Positions 33,558-43,794 are shown, counted from the first letter of the stretch. The stretch is 64,000 nucleotides of DNA from Burkholderiales bacterium (GCA_024235755.1 JACKLV010000009.1:75083-139082), one strand, 5' to 3'. Notes: a model not told the origin generated them from the sequence alone. Made by a program: numbers and translations.

Positions 33558-34004
33558 ATGTTTCGAGGTGTCACGCAGCTCAGTTTGGATGCAAAAGGCA
33601 GGATTGCGATACCCGCAAGGTATCGCAATGAGCTGACTTCCAAATGTTCCGGACATTTGATCGTGACCGCCGATCCGTCGAAGTGCCTGTTGGTCTATCC
33701 TCAGCCAGCGTGGGAGCCTATCGAGAAAAAACTAAGTGAATTGTCCAGCTTTAATTCAAAGGTGCGTAGCTTGCAGCGATTGTTGATTGGTAGCGCTTGT
33801 GACGTGGATATTGATAGTGCCGGACGTATATTGATTTCGCAACCGCTACGCCGTTATGCCGGTTTGTCTAAAGATGTTGTTCTGGTTGGGCAAGGGGAAA
33901 AATTTGAATTATGGGATGAGCGGCAGTGGGATTTGCAAATAGAGGAGGCGCTATCTTTTAGTGAGGATGATATGCCGCCTGAGCTGGATGGATTCTCTTT
34001 GTGA
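33558..34004 (+). CDS. mraZ: Transcriptional regulator MraZ
   Basis: A 148-residue protein of two SpoVT/AbrB-like DNA-binding repeats: FRGVTQLSLDAKGRIAIPARYR at the start and CDVDIDSAGRILISQPLRRYAGL at about residues 79-101. MraZ forms a ring that binds direct repeats and represses the dcw promoter; the matching box lies 46-80 bases upstream. GAGGG is the ribosome-binding site. It is followed 15 bases later by rsmH. Confidence 0.96.
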   Translation: MFRGVTQLSLDAKGRIAIPARYRNELTSKCSGHLIVTADPSKCLLVYPQPAWEPIEKKLSELSSFNSKVRSLQRLLIGSACDVDIDSAGRILISQPLRRYAGLSKDVVLVGQGEKFELWDERQWDLQIEEALSFSEDDMPPELDGFSL

Positions 34005-34019
34005 TATGGCGGTGATGAT

Positions 34020-35009
34020 TTGTCTGAGCATATTACAGTTCTGCTGCATGAGGCGGTGGATGCATTGGCCATTAAACCGGGTGGAGTCTATGTGGATGGG
34101 ACTTATGGGAGAGGTGGTCACAGCCGGTTGATCTTGTCGCGCTTGAGTCAGAGTGGCCGGCTGATTGCCATAGACAGGGATCAGACGGCAGTAGCGGTGG
34201 GCAGGAAAATGATGCGGGAGAAATCGGTAGGCACTGGTGCTGAGTTTGAAATCAGGCATGCTGCATTCTCGCAAATGCAAAAGATATTGTGTGAAATGGG
34301 TGTGCAAAAAGTGGATGGGATCTTGCTAGATTTGGGGATGTCCTCGCCACAATTGGATGCTGATAGGGGTTTCAGTTTGCGCGTGGATGGTCCGCTGGAT
34401 ATGCGGATGGATGTCAGCAGGGGAATAACGGCCGCGCAATGGATTGAAACAGTTTCTGAAACGGAATTAGAGAAGGTGATTAAAGAATATGGCGAAGAAC
34501 GGTATGCTCGGTCGATTGCAAGAGCGATTATTGTGGCAAGAGCGCGGCAGCCTATTGTTACCACATTGCAACTTGCCAAGATTGTCATTGCGGCCGTCCG
34601 CTCACGTGAGCGTAGGCGGGAAGGCCAGCAGAGTCCGGCGACGCGCACTTTTCAGGCGATACGGATCGCTATCAATCAGGAGCTTGAGGAGTTGTCGTTA
34701 GTATTGCAGCAAAGTACGGGCCTGCTGAAAGTTGGCGGGCGCCTGGTTGTGATCAGTTTTCACTCGCTGGAAGACAGGATAGTAAAACGATTTATGCGTG
34801 AGTCTGCTGGGGTTGACAGGGTGCCGCGTAACATACCATTGCGCGGAACAGAATTGCAACGATTCAACCGGCAACAGTTTAAAGTGATTGGAAAGGCAAT
34901 ACGTCCAAAGCAACAGGAAGTTACGGTGAATAGTCGATCCCGGAGTGCGGTGATGCGAGTAGCTGAGCGTGTGTTGTGCGAAGCGGATACGTGTGCATGT
35001 TTAAATTAA
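34020..35009 (+). CDS. rsmH: 16S rRNA (cytosine-1402-N4)-methyltransferase
   Basis: A 329-residue SAM-dependent methyltransferase that modifies C1402 in the ribosomal P site. It starts EHITVLLHEAVDAL, the SAM-binding segment is VDGTYGRGGHSR (about residues 24-35), then LIAIDRDQTAV, DGILLDLGMSSPQLD and VISFHSLEDRIVKRF. TTG at 34020 is the only start available, since an in-frame TGA lies 18 bases upstream. It ends 12 bases into ftsL. Confidence 0.95.
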   Translation: MSEHITVLLHEAVDALAIKPGGVYVDGTYGRGGHSRLILSRLSQSGRLIAIDRDQTAVAVGRKMMREKSVGTGAEFEIRHAAFSQMQKILCEMGVQKVDGILLDLGMSSPQLDADRGFSLRVDGPLDMRMDVSRGITAAQWIETVSETELEKVIKEYGEERYARSIARAIIVARARQPIVTTLQLAKIVIAAVRSRERRREGQQSPATRTFQAIRIAINQELEELSLVLQQSTGLLKVGGRLVVISFHSLEDRIVKRFMRESAGVDRVPRNIPLRGTELQRFNRQQFKVIGKAIRPKQQEVTVNSRSRSAVMRVAERVLCEADTCACLN

Positions 35010-35308
35010 ATTTAATTCTAATTGTATTGTTAGTGATATGTGCTTTGGGGGTAGTGACAGCACAGCATGAAGCGCGCAAATTGAATATGGCCTGGGAGAA
35101 CGAGAGAAAAATAGCGCGCAAGATGCAAATAGAGTGGGGGAAATTGCAATTGGAGCAAAGCACGTTAATCGCGCGCAGGCAGATTGAATATGCAGCAAAA
35201 GAGCAATTAAATATGGAGGTTCCATCGGTAAATTCTATCCAGATTATTTCGGCAAAAAAAGTGGATGAATTGCGTTGGGTGGTGCTCGATAATGTTAAAT
35301 CCTATTAA
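34997..35308 (+). CDS. ftsL: Cell division protein FtsL
   Basis: A 103-residue bitopic membrane protein: one membrane segment (about residues 3-20), then a periplasmic coiled coil (HEARKLNMAWENERKIARKMQIEWGKLQLEQSTL). It acts with FtsB and FtsQ in the divisome and helps activate FtsWI. The ATG at 34997 is chosen because the longer frame would put charged residues before the membrane segment and overlap rsmH by 34 bases. Position between rsmH and ftsI supports the call despite low sequence conservation in the family. Confidence 0.92.
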   Translation: MFKLNLILIVLLVICALGVVTAQHEARKLNMAWENERKIARKMQIEWGKLQLEQSTLIARRQIEYAAKEQLNMEVPSVNSIQIISAKKVDELRWVVLDNVKSY

Positions 35309-37028
35309 TCAAAATGCAACAGCGCAGGTAAGTATGCCCGCGGGGCGCGCAAGAGTGCTCCTGGGCCTGCTGATTTTAGGATTGATTGGATTGTTGATGC
35401 GAGCAGCTTATTTGCAAGGCATGCAGAATGATTTTTTGCAGCAGGAAGGCGAGGCGCGTTTTAGCCGGATCGTCGAAATGAGTGCAGATCGGGGCATGAT
35501 CACTGATCGAAATGGTGAAATATTGGCGATCAGTTCGCCGGTTGCTTCTGTGTATGCTGATCCGCAAACGATCGCCATAACGCCTGCGCAGTTAAATGCA
35601 TTGTCTGAGATCCTTGCAATAGACAAAACCGAGATTGAGCGGCGGATAAATCGCCAGCAGAGCCGTTTTGTCTATCTTAAGCGGCAGGTTGTACCGGAGA
35701 TTGCCGAACAAATCCTTGAATTAGGCATTCCCGGTATTGCGTTTGAAACGGAGTTTAAGCGGTATTATCCCGAGGGAGAAGGTGCGGCGCACGTTGTTGG
35801 TTTTACGGATATCAACGACCAGGGCCAGGAAGGTGTAGAGCGGGGATGGAATGCCGTGCTCGCGGGCGAGATGGGTAGTCGTCGCGTGATCAAGGATAAT
35901 AAAGGACGCATCATAGAAGATGTGGAAAATATCCGTGCGCCTAAACCTGGGCAGGATGTTGTTTTGTCGTTGGATAGACGGATTCAGCATGTTGCGCATC
36001 GTGAATTGAAAAAAGCTGTAACGATGCATAAGGCTAAAGCGGGTAGTATGGTTGTGTTGGATGCGCAAACTGGCGAAGTACTTGCTTTGACAAATTTCCC
36101 GGTTTACAACCCGAATTCTCGCTCAAGTATTAGTGGCGAAAGAATTCGTAACCGCGTCCTGATTGATGCGTTTGAACCGGGTTCGACGCTGAAACCGTTT
36201 CCGGTTGCTGTGGCAATTGAAACCGGTCATGTTAATCCAAATACACAGCTTCAGACTTCCCCGGGAACGTTCAAAGTCGGCCGATCAGTTATTCGTGATG
36301 TGCGCGACAAAGGTGTGTTGTCGGTTTCGGAAATTATTCAGGTTTCCAGTAATGTCGGTATGGTCAAAATAGCCTTGTCCCTGCCGTCCCAGACATTGTG
36401 GGAGATATATAACAATGTAGGTTTTGGCATGCCTGTCGGTACGGGCTATCCCGGAGAGGCAAATGGTCTGTTACGTCCCTATAACCGGTGGCGGACGATC
36501 GAGCAGGCAACCATGTCATTTGGTCATGGCATTTCAGTCTCTTTAATGCAGTTAGCACGTGCTTACACGATATTTACGACCGGTGGCGAGTTAAAGCCAG
36601 TTACGCTGGAGAAACAGGAGTTTCCGGTAATGGGACAGCGCGTTATTTCCAGTAAAACAGCGTTGGCGGTTAGTCAGATGCTCGAAATGGCTACACAAAC
36701 CGGAGGTACGGCGCCGCTTGCCCGGGTAAACGGGTATCGTGTAGCCGGTAAGACGGGAACCGCGCATAAGCTGGTTGATGGTAAGTATGCAAAAAACCGA
36801 TATATTTCTTCATTTGTTGGGTATGCACCTGTTTCAAAGCCGCGCCTGATCATTGCTGTAATGTTGGATGAACCTTCTGCAGGAAAATATTTTGGCGGTG
36901 AAGTGGCTGCGCCGGTATTCAGTCAGGTGATGGCTGGAGCGCTTCGTATCCTGAACGTGCAACACGATGCAACGGCAAATAATTTGGTATGGTTTCCGGT
37001 TGCGTCAATGGAGGAGCATGGGGGGTGA
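35292..37028 (+). CDS. ftsI: Penicillin-binding protein 3 / FtsI, septal peptidoglycan transpeptidase
   Basis: A 578-residue class B penicillin-binding protein. A membrane anchor at about residues 19-36 is followed by the pedestal domain (DRNGEILAISSPVASVYADP) and the transpeptidase domain with EPGSTLKPF (the SxxK serine), VSSNVGM (SxN) and GKTGTAHK (KTG). It crosslinks peptidoglycan at the septum. The ATG at 35292 overlaps ftsL by 17 bases. Its TGA stop overlaps the murE ATG (TGATG). Confidence 0.96.
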   Translation: MLNPINQNATAQVSMPAGRARVLLGLLILGLIGLLMRAAYLQGMQNDFLQQEGEARFSRIVEMSADRGMITDRNGEILAISSPVASVYADPQTIAITPAQLNALSEILAIDKTEIERRINRQQSRFVYLKRQVVPEIAEQILELGIPGIAFETEFKRYYPEGEGAAHVVGFTDINDQGQEGVERGWNAVLAGEMGSRRVIKDNKGRIIEDVENIRAPKPGQDVVLSLDRRIQHVAHRELKKAVTMHKAKAGSMVVLDAQTGEVLALTNFPVYNPNSRSSISGERIRNRVLIDAFEPGSTLKPFPVAVAIETGHVNPNTQLQTSPGTFKVGRSVIRDVRDKGVLSVSEIIQVSSNVGMVKIALSLPSQTLWEIYNNVGFGMPVGTGYPGEANGLLRPYNRWRTIEQATMSFGHGISVSLMQLARAYTIFTTGGELKPVTLEKQEFPVMGQRVISSKTALAVSQMLEMATQTGGTAPLARVNGYRVAGKTGTAHKLVDGKYAKNRYISSFVGYAPVSKPRLIIAVMLDEPSAGKYFGGEVAAPVFSQVMAGALRILNVQHDATANNLVWFPVASMEEHGG

Positions 37029-38581
37029 TGCCGGCAATGGTTGATGCTATGAATAAATCGTTTGACGTTCATCAACTGGAGAGGCTGGGCGTGCCTGTTA
37101 AAAATCTTGTTACGGATAGCCGGTGCATTCGCCCCGGTGATACATTTCTCGCTTTTCCTGGCGAAAAAGTCGATGCGCGCAATATGATCACACAGGCGAT
37201 ATCGGCAGGTGCCAACGCGGTCATATGGGATGCGCGAGGGTTTGCCTGGAATCCTCGCTGGCAAGTGCCGTCATTGCCCGTTGCGAATCTAAGAGAAAAG
37301 GCCGGATTGATTGCTGACCAGGTGTACGGACATCCATCCCGTCAATTGCGGGTGGTTGGTTTTACTGGAACAAACGGCAAGACATCTTGTAGTCACTGGT
37401 ACGCCCAGGCAATGAATGCTGTACAGAATAAAACGGCTGTAATTGGAACGTTGGGTAATGGCTTTATTGGCAAACTGGAAGCAACGGCGAATACAACACC
37501 CGATCCGGTGTTACTACAAAAGTGTCTGGCGCGTTTCTTGAAGTGTGGCGCCGAAAATGTAGCTATAGAGGTTTCTTCTCACGGAATAGAACAAGGGAGA
37601 ATTAATGGTACGACATTGTCTGTTGCTGTGTTAACAAATCTGTCGCGTGATCATTTGGATTACCACAAAGATATGGACGCCTATGCGGCGACTAAGGCGC
37701 GAATGTTTTTCTGGCCGGATTTGAAGTATGCAGTACTTAATCTGGACGATGTGCTGGGAATCGAGTTGTTACAGCAACTTGCCAGACAGCCCATCCAGGT
37801 TATCGGATACAGTTTCAAAAAAGATGTTGTCAAAACGGTTTCTCAGCAGTGCAGCACGGTCTACGGTTCAAATCTGAAATTTGATCTGCAGGGTCTTGCG
37901 TTTGATATTGAATATCAGGGGGATCGTGAAAAGTTAAAAGTTGATTTGGTCGGTAAATTCAATGCGGTCAATTTATTGGCAGTGACTGCAGCTCTGCTAG
38001 CAAGCGGTGTGGCTTTTTCAGATGCGGTAAATGCATTGCAAGTAGTGAAGCCTATTGCGGGGCGAATGGAAAAATTCGGGGGTCATGGCCAGCCTGTAAT
38101 CATTGTGGATTACGCGCATACGCCGGATGCGCTGGAAAAGGTGCTGAGCACTCTGCGCGAAATGCTGCGACAACCTTATGCTTTGAAAAAAACGACCCGA
38201 AAAACAGGCCGCCTGTTTTGTGTAATGGGGTGTGGCGGTGACAGAGATAAAGGCAAGCGCAAGTTGATCGGCGAAGTAGCGACGCGCTATGCAGATGAGG
38301 TGATTTTTACCAGTGATAATCCGCGCAACGAAGACCCCCAAGCAATTATAGATGACATGATTGCGGGTGCAAGCCAAACAAATTATCAGGTGGAGATAAA
38401 CCGTGAGTTGGCTATATATCAGTCAATCAGCAGCGCTACCGCAAGCGATGTCGTTCTGGTCGCCGGCAAGGGGCATGAAACTTATCAAGAGAGAAAAGGA
38501 CGGAGATTTCCATTGAACGATGCGGCAGTTGTGCAGCAAGTGTTGCATGATTTGTCGGTGAAAAAAAGAGGGCGGGCATGA
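37028..38581 (+). CDS. murE: UDP-N-acetylmuramoyl-tripeptide synthetase (meso-diaminopimelate-adding) MurE
   Basis: A 517-residue Mur ligase. The P-loop is GFTGTNGKTS (about residues 110-119), followed by ANTTPDP and EVSSHGIEQGR. DNPRNEDP (about 421-428) is the DNPR motif that marks specificity for meso-diaminopimelate rather than lysine. It adds the third residue of the stem peptide in the cytoplasm. The ATG at 37028 sits inside the ftsI stop region; an open extension to 36989 is not conserved-looking. Confidence 0.96.
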   Translation: MPAMVDAMNKSFDVHQLERLGVPVKNLVTDSRCIRPGDTFLAFPGEKVDARNMITQAISAGANAVIWDARGFAWNPRWQVPSLPVANLREKAGLIADQVYGHPSRQLRVVGFTGTNGKTSCSHWYAQAMNAVQNKTAVIGTLGNGFIGKLEATANTTPDPVLLQKCLARFLKCGAENVAIEVSSHGIEQGRINGTTLSVAVLTNLSRDHLDYHKDMDAYAATKARMFFWPDLKYAVLNLDDVLGIELLQQLARQPIQVIGYSFKKDVVKTVSQQCSTVYGSNLKFDLQGLAFDIEYQGDREKLKVDLVGKFNAVNLLAVTAALLASGVAFSDAVNALQVVKPIAGRMEKFGGHGQPVIIVDYAHTPDALEKVLSTLREMLRQPYALKKTTRKTGRLFCVMGCGGDRDKGKRKLIGEVATRYADEVIFTSDNPRNEDPQAIIDDMIAGASQTNYQVEINRELAIYQSISSATASDVVLVAGKGHETYQERKGRRFPLNDAAVVQQVLHDLSVKKRGRA

Positions 38582-40005
38582 TGCAGTTACAAAAAGCCGC
38601 TCAAGTTTTGCAGGCACGCTGGCAAGGTGAAAATGTCCAGTTTACAGGGGTGAGTACGGACAGCAGAACCTTACGGAAGGGCGATCTTTTTGTTGCTTTG
38701 ACTGGTGAGCGATTTGAGGGATGGCGGTTTGTACGCGATGCACATGATCATGGTGCGGTAGCAGCTATGGTTGGCGCTAGGACAGAGACAGACTCGCTAT
38801 CTACTGATATGCCGTTTATTTTTGTCAACGATACACGGGTTGGACTGGGACAATTGGCGGCTTACTGGCGTTCACAGTTTTCAATGCCGCTAATTGCAAT
38901 CACCGGAAGTAACGGTAAAACAACTGTGAAAGATATGCTCGCGACGATATTGCACCAAAATACCGGGGGGGTGAATGTTGCGCCCCGGAATTTGCCGACA
39001 ATGCAATTCGTTCTGGCTACAGAAGGTAATCTGAATAACGATATCGGCATGCCGCTCATGTTGCTGCGTATGCGCGACTCACATCAGTTCATTGTAATTG
39101 AAATGGGTATGAATCATATGGGCGAAATTGCTTATTTGACGCAATTGGCAAAACCCGATGTGGCTGTAATTACCAATGCCGGTCATGCTCATTTGGAGGG
39201 ATTGGGATCGGTTGAAGCAGTTGCGCAAGCCAAAGGCGAAATTTTTGCCGGCCTTAGTATGCGGGGAATTGCTGTAATCAATGCGGATGATCAATACGCA
39301 TCGTTATGGCGCACACTTGCTGGCGGGCGGCAAGTGATCGATTTTGGAATGAATCTGCAGAGTAAACGGGCTCAGGTTTTCGCGGAATATCAGTCAGATG
39401 TTTATGGCAGTAAATTATTTTTGCATCTTCCGGATGGCGAAATAGATGTCTATTTGCAGGTGCCCGGCGTGCACAATATCCGTAACGCGCTGGCAGCGGC
39501 AGCTGCAGCGGTGGCGGTTGATATTGATAAAAAAACGATTGCGGCGGGATTGCAGTGTTTCAAGGGAGTGCGGGGAAGGTTGCAGATAAAACGTGGACGC
39601 AATGACTCAGTGCTGATTGATGACAGCTATAACGCCAACCCCGATTCCGTGCGTGCGGCGCTTGCTGTTTTATCGTCTGCAAAAGGTAAAAAAATCCTGG
39701 TGCTCGGAGATATGGGTGAATTGGGTGAGCCGTCGATCAATTTGCACCGGACTATCGGTGAAGAAGCGCGGTGCGCCAAATTGGACGAGCTTTTGACGCT
39801 CGGTGAACTAAGCAGATATGCGAGTGAGGCGTTTGGGCAAAATGCGCGGCATTTTGTAGATATGGATCAGTTACTTAATTACGCTGAGCGATTGCTGGAT
39901 GCGGATGTGACAATGCTGATCAAGGGTTCGCGTTTTATGCATATGGAGCAGGTAATCAAGGGGTTGGAGGCTTCCGTATCCAGAGGCAAAGGGAGTGTGG
40001 TTTGA
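38578..40005 (+). CDS. murF: UDP-N-acetylmuramoyl-tripeptide:D-alanyl-D-alanine ligase
   Basis: A 475-residue Mur ligase that adds D-Ala-D-Ala to complete the pentapeptide precursor. P-loop ITGSNGKTTVKDML (about residues 107-120), ATEGNLNNDIGMP, EMGMNHMGEIAYLT and DDSYNANPDSVRAAL are standard MurF motifs. It overlaps murE by 4 bases (ATGA). A gap of 89 bases separates it from mraY, the widest inside the mur block. Confidence 0.96.
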   Translation: MMQLQKAAQVLQARWQGENVQFTGVSTDSRTLRKGDLFVALTGERFEGWRFVRDAHDHGAVAAMVGARTETDSLSTDMPFIFVNDTRVGLGQLAAYWRSQFSMPLIAITGSNGKTTVKDMLATILHQNTGGVNVAPRNLPTMQFVLATEGNLNNDIGMPLMLLRMRDSHQFIVIEMGMNHMGEIAYLTQLAKPDVAVITNAGHAHLEGLGSVEAVAQAKGEIFAGLSMRGIAVINADDQYASLWRTLAGGRQVIDFGMNLQSKRAQVFAEYQSDVYGSKLFLHLPDGEIDVYLQVPGVHNIRNALAAAAAAVAVDIDKKTIAAGLQCFKGVRGRLQIKRGRNDSVLIDDSYNANPDSVRAALAVLSSAKGKKILVLGDMGELGEPSINLHRTIGEEARCAKLDELLTLGELSRYASEAFGQNARHFVDMDQLLNYAERLLDADVTMLIKGSRFMHMEQVIKGLEASVSRGKGSVV

Positions 40006-40094
40006 TTAATTGAATGGGCAAGTAAGGTAAAACAAAATCGATGCGGACGAACAATGATAATGCAAGTTGAAATAGTGCGACTGGGGGAATTGCC

Positions 40095-41180
40095 ATGCTG
40101 CTAGAATTCTCGCAATGGTTGGCCCAGGATATTCGCGCATTTAATGTTTTTAGTTATATCACCTTGCGCGCCATGTTAGCGGCGCTGACTGCGCTAGCTA
40201 TTTCGTTCCTGATTGGACCCATCATGATCCGTAAGCTCACTGCTTATAAAATCGGTCAATCGGTACGTGATGACGGGCCACAAACGCATTTGATCAAAGC
40301 GGGTACGCCAACGATGGGTGGCGCTCTAATTTTGGTTGCGATTGTGTTGACTACTCTGTTATGGGCTGATTTAAGCAATCGATATATCTGGGTGGTACTT
40401 CTTACCACGCTGGGTTTTGGCATCATTGGTTGGATTGATGACTATCGCAAGGTTGTTCATCGAAACCCTAAGGGCTTGTCAGCTGGTAAAAAATTCTTTT
40501 GGCAGTCGATTATCGCGTTTACGGTGGCGATGTACTTGGCCATGACAGCCGAACTACCCGAACAGACTGCTATGATTGTTCCTTTCTTCAAGGAAGTAGC
40601 GATTCCATTGGGTATGGCAGGCTTTGTCGTGCTGACTTATTTCGTTATTGTCGGCACCAGTAATGCAGTTAATCTGACAGACGGATTGGATGGTTTGGCG
40701 ATTATGCCAACGGTTATGATTGGCGGTGCACTGGCAATATTTGCCTATGTGGCTGGTCATGTGGTTTTTGCAAACTACCTTGGTATTCCATATATCCCGA
40801 ATGCTGGTGAATTATCGGTCTTTTGCGGTGCACTTGCAGGCGCTGGGTTGGCTTTTCTTTGGTTTAACACTTATCCCGCGGAAGTTTTCATGGGAGATGT
40901 GGGTGCTCTTTCACTGGGTGCGGCGCTTGGAGTAATTACCGTGATTGTTCGTCAGGAAATCGTGTTAGTTATTATGGGCGGCGTGTTTGTAATGGAAGCG
41001 CTTTCTGTCATGTTGCAAGTGGCTTCTTTTAAATTGACGGGGCGACGTGTTTTTCGAATGGCGCCACTGCATCACCACTTTGAATTACAGGGATGGAAGG
41101 AGAATCAGGTCGTCGTCAGATTTTGGATCATTACCATAATTCTGGTGCTTGTGGGCTTGTCGACATTGAAGCTGAGATGA
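40095..41180 (+). CDS. mraY: Phospho-N-acetylmuramoyl-pentapeptide transferase (lipid I synthase)
   Basis: A 361-residue ten-segment membrane enzyme that moves phospho-MurNAc-pentapeptide to undecaprenyl phosphate. Family motifs are KAGTPTMGGALI, DDYRKVVHRNPKGL, NAVNLTDGLDGLA, AEVFMGDVGALSLG and LHHHFELQGWKE. An independent ribosome-binding site (GGGGGAA) precedes the ATG. The stop overlaps the murD start (ATGA). Confidence 0.96.
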   Translation: MLLEFSQWLAQDIRAFNVFSYITLRAMLAALTALAISFLIGPIMIRKLTAYKIGQSVRDDGPQTHLIKAGTPTMGGALILVAIVLTTLLWADLSNRYIWVVLLTTLGFGIIGWIDDYRKVVHRNPKGLSAGKKFFWQSIIAFTVAMYLAMTAELPEQTAMIVPFFKEVAIPLGMAGFVVLTYFVIVGTSNAVNLTDGLDGLAIMPTVMIGGALAIFAYVAGHVVFANYLGIPYIPNAGELSVFCGALAGAGLAFLWFNTYPAEVFMGDVGALSLGAALGVITVIVRQEIVLVIMGGVFVMEALSVMLQVASFKLTGRRVFRMAPLHHHFELQGWKENQVVVRFWIITIILVLVGLSTLKLR

Positions 41181-42592
41181 ATTTGAAAGGAAAACATGTG
41201 CTGGTGCTAGGTATGGGTGAAACAGGACTGTCGATTGCAAAATGGCTGACACGCCAGAGCGCCAGTGTGCGTGTGGCCGATAGTCGCGTGAACCCACCCA
41301 ATACAGTAGCCTTGGAAGAATTGCAACCGAAAGCTGAGGTATGTAAAGGGACATTCGAGGATAGATTTTTTGACGACATTGAGTTGATTGCCATGAGTCC
41401 TGGTGTGTCAATGGCAGAGCCACATGTTCAACGAGCGATTGCACGTGGTGTGCCGGTTGTGGGAGACATGACGTTATTTCAATGGGCGTTGGAGCAAATT
41501 GGAGCTTCAGACACCAAAGTTATCGCAATTACGGGCACAAATGGAAAAACGACGGTAACGGCAATGGTCGGCGGTATGTTGAAAAAGGCTGGATTTGATG
41601 TGGAAGTGGCGGGAAATATCGGACCTGCAGTACTTGACGCATTGATGCGGCGGCTTGACAGTGGAGGTCTACCCCGATTATGGGTACTCGAAGTCTCCAG
41701 CTTCCAATTGGAATTGACCGCACATTTCAATGCGTATGCCGCGACTGTGCTGAATTTGAGCGAAGATCATTTGGATCGTTATGCGAGCATGCAGGATTAC
41801 GCCAAAGCAAAAGCCAAAATTTTTAATCACAGCGAACATGGCGCCGGCATACAGGTGCTTAACCGCGATGATGCGGGGTCAATGGCAATGGCGGCATTGG
41901 AGAAATCGCAGTTGACTTTTGGGTTAAACGCGCCTGAAACACCAATGGATTTCGGTATCGTGCATAGTCATGATGATGTTTGGCTGACCGAGGGTGATGC
42001 GCTGTTAATGAGAACTTCCGAATTGGGCGTAAACGGTTTGCACAATGCCGCCAATGCCTTGGCTGCGCTGGCATTATGTCGTGCTCTGCAAGTGCCTGTT
42101 GATCCATTGGTATCGGCACTACGCGAATTCAGGGGATTGTCACATCGGATGGAAAAAGTAGCGGTTTTTGGCGAAGTGACATTTATTGATGATTCAAAAA
42201 GTACCAATGTCGGCGCAACGGTGGCCGCGCTCAACGGTTTGCAGCAGAAAGTGATTTTAATAGCGGGCGGTGATGGAAAGGGTCAGGATTTTTCCACGCT
42301 TAAGGATGCCGTTGCAACGCAGGTGCGTGCTGTAGTTTTGATCGGCCGTGATGCAGACAAAATAGTTAAGGCAATTGATAACAGTGGGGTTCCGGTGCTG
42401 TTGGCCGCAACTATTGAGGAAGCCGTGCAAAAAAGTTTCTTGCTGGCACAGAAGCATGATGTAGTGCTGCTGTCGCCTGCATGCGCCAGTCTTGATATGT
42501 TTAGAAACTATGTGCACCGTGCAGAGGTGTTTGTTGCGGCGGTCAGGGCGCTTGAGGCAAAAATGTACGGTTCCGGAGAAAAGAGGCACTAA
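41177..42592 (+). CDS. murD: UDP-N-acetylmuramoyl-L-alanine:D-glutamate ligase
   Basis: A 471-residue Mur ligase adding D-glutamate to UDP-MurNAc-Ala. VLGMGETGLSIAKWL begins the N-terminal Rossmann domain, ITGTNGKTTVTAM (about residues 117-129) is the P-loop, LEVSSFQLE and LNLSEDHLDRY follow, and FIDDSKSTNVGAT is the third-domain motif. The ATG at 41177 overlaps the mraY stop by 4 bases. An open extension to 41093 is only mraY read in another frame. Confidence 0.96.
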   Translation: MNLKGKHVLVLGMGETGLSIAKWLTRQSASVRVADSRVNPPNTVALEELQPKAEVCKGTFEDRFFDDIELIAMSPGVSMAEPHVQRAIARGVPVVGDMTLFQWALEQIGASDTKVIAITGTNGKTTVTAMVGGMLKKAGFDVEVAGNIGPAVLDALMRRLDSGGLPRLWVLEVSSFQLELTAHFNAYAATVLNLSEDHLDRYASMQDYAKAKAKIFNHSEHGAGIQVLNRDDAGSMAMAALEKSQLTFGLNAPETPMDFGIVHSHDDVWLTEGDALLMRTSELGVNGLHNAANALAALALCRALQVPVDPLVSALREFRGLSHRMEKVAVFGEVTFIDDSKSTNVGATVAALNGLQQKVILIAGGDGKGQDFSTLKDAVATQVRAVVLIGRDADKIVKAIDNSGVPVLLAATIEEAVQKSFLLAQKHDVVLLSPACASLDMFRNYVHRAEVFVAAVRALEAKMYGSGEKRH

Positions 42593-42594
42593 CG

Positions 42595-43794
42595 ATGATT
42601 TACCGGACGAATCCTACCCAGTCTTACAGAATGCCCGAGTTTGACCAGGCATTGATCTGGTCTGTTCTGTTTTTACTGAGTATCGGTTTGATAATGGTTT
42701 ATTCTGCGTCTGTAGCCATCGCAGAGGCGCAGTTTGGCACAGATCAATCCGGGTATTATTTGGTGCGCCATGTAGTTTATTTGATATTCGGCTTGTTGTT
42801 GGGCGCTGTGGCTTTTCAGATACCTGTTCATTTCTGGCAGAAGTATGCCATTTTTATGTTGCTGGCCGGACTATTGCTGCTGGTGCTGGTGCTGGTGCCA
42901 GGCATCGGACGTGAAGTCAATGGCAGTCAGCGATGGATTTCTCTATATGTGGTGAATTTGCAGCCTTCTGAAATTATGAAGCTGTTTATGATTATTTATA
43001 CGGCTGATTATGTTGTGCGCAGAGCAGCTAATATGAATCGCTTTAACAAAGGTTTTCTGCCGTTGCTGATAATGGTCGTTATGGTGGGGTTTTTGTTATT
43101 GCGTCAGCCGGACTTTGGTGCTGCCGTTGTAATTGCGGCGTTAACCATCGGTATTTTGTTTTTGGGCGGGGTCAGCATAAAAATTTTTGCAGGACTTTTG
43201 GGGTTAACCGCGGTAGGTATGCTGATACTGATTTATGGGGCCAGTTACCGGCTGGAACGCATTATCGGCTTCATGGATCCTTGGGCCGATCCGCTCGGTA
43301 AAGGCTATCAGCTTAGCCATGCATTAATTGCCTTTGGCAGAGGTGAATGGTTTGGCGTAGGCTTGGGCGGCAGTGTGGAAAAATTATTTTACCTGCCGGA
43401 AGCGCACACCGATTTTTTGCTGGCTGTATTGGCAGAGGAGCTTGGTTTTGCCGGTGTGGCGGTTGTGATTGTGCTGTTTGCGGTTTTGGTTGCGCGCGCT
43501 TTTGCGATTGGTCGTCAATCTGCCAGACTGGAGTGTCATTTTGCCGCGCTTGTGGCGCAGGGGATCGGCTTGTGGATTGGTATGCAGGCTATTATTAACA
43601 TGGGCGTTAATATGGGTGTTTTGCCGACCAAGGGGCTGACGTTGCCTTTGATGAGCTTTGGTGGCAGCAGTATTACAGCGGTATGTTTTGCGCTGGCCAT
43701 ATTGATGCGGATCGACTGGGAAAACCGGCAGCGATTACGTGGGACAACGCAGGAACCGGAAGGGATTCAATACAGAGCCGGGATTGAAAGATGA
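42595..43794 (+). CDS. ftsW: Peptidoglycan glycosyltransferase FtsW
   Basis: A 399-residue SEDS-family membrane protein with about ten segments that polymerises septal glycan together with FtsI. Typical motifs are IGLIMVYSAS near the start, GREVNGSQRWI, LQPSEIMKL, the catalytic-region LRQPDFGAA, and PTKGLTLPLMSFGGSS near the end. It starts two bases after the murD stop and overlaps murG by 4 bases. Confidence 0.95.
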   Translation: MIYRTNPTQSYRMPEFDQALIWSVLFLLSIGLIMVYSASVAIAEAQFGTDQSGYYLVRHVVYLIFGLLLGAVAFQIPVHFWQKYAIFMLLAGLLLLVLVLVPGIGREVNGSQRWISLYVVNLQPSEIMKLFMIIYTADYVVRRAANMNRFNKGFLPLLIMVVMVGFLLLRQPDFGAAVVIAALTIGILFLGGVSIKIFAGLLGLTAVGMLILIYGASYRLERIIGFMDPWADPLGKGYQLSHALIAFGRGEWFGVGLGGSVEKLFYLPEAHTDFLLAVLAEELGFAGVAVVIVLFAVLVARAFAIGRQSARLECHFAALVAQGIGLWIGMQAIINMGVNMGVLPTKGLTLPLMSFGGSSITAVCFALAILMRIDWENRQRLRGTTQEPEGIQYRAGIER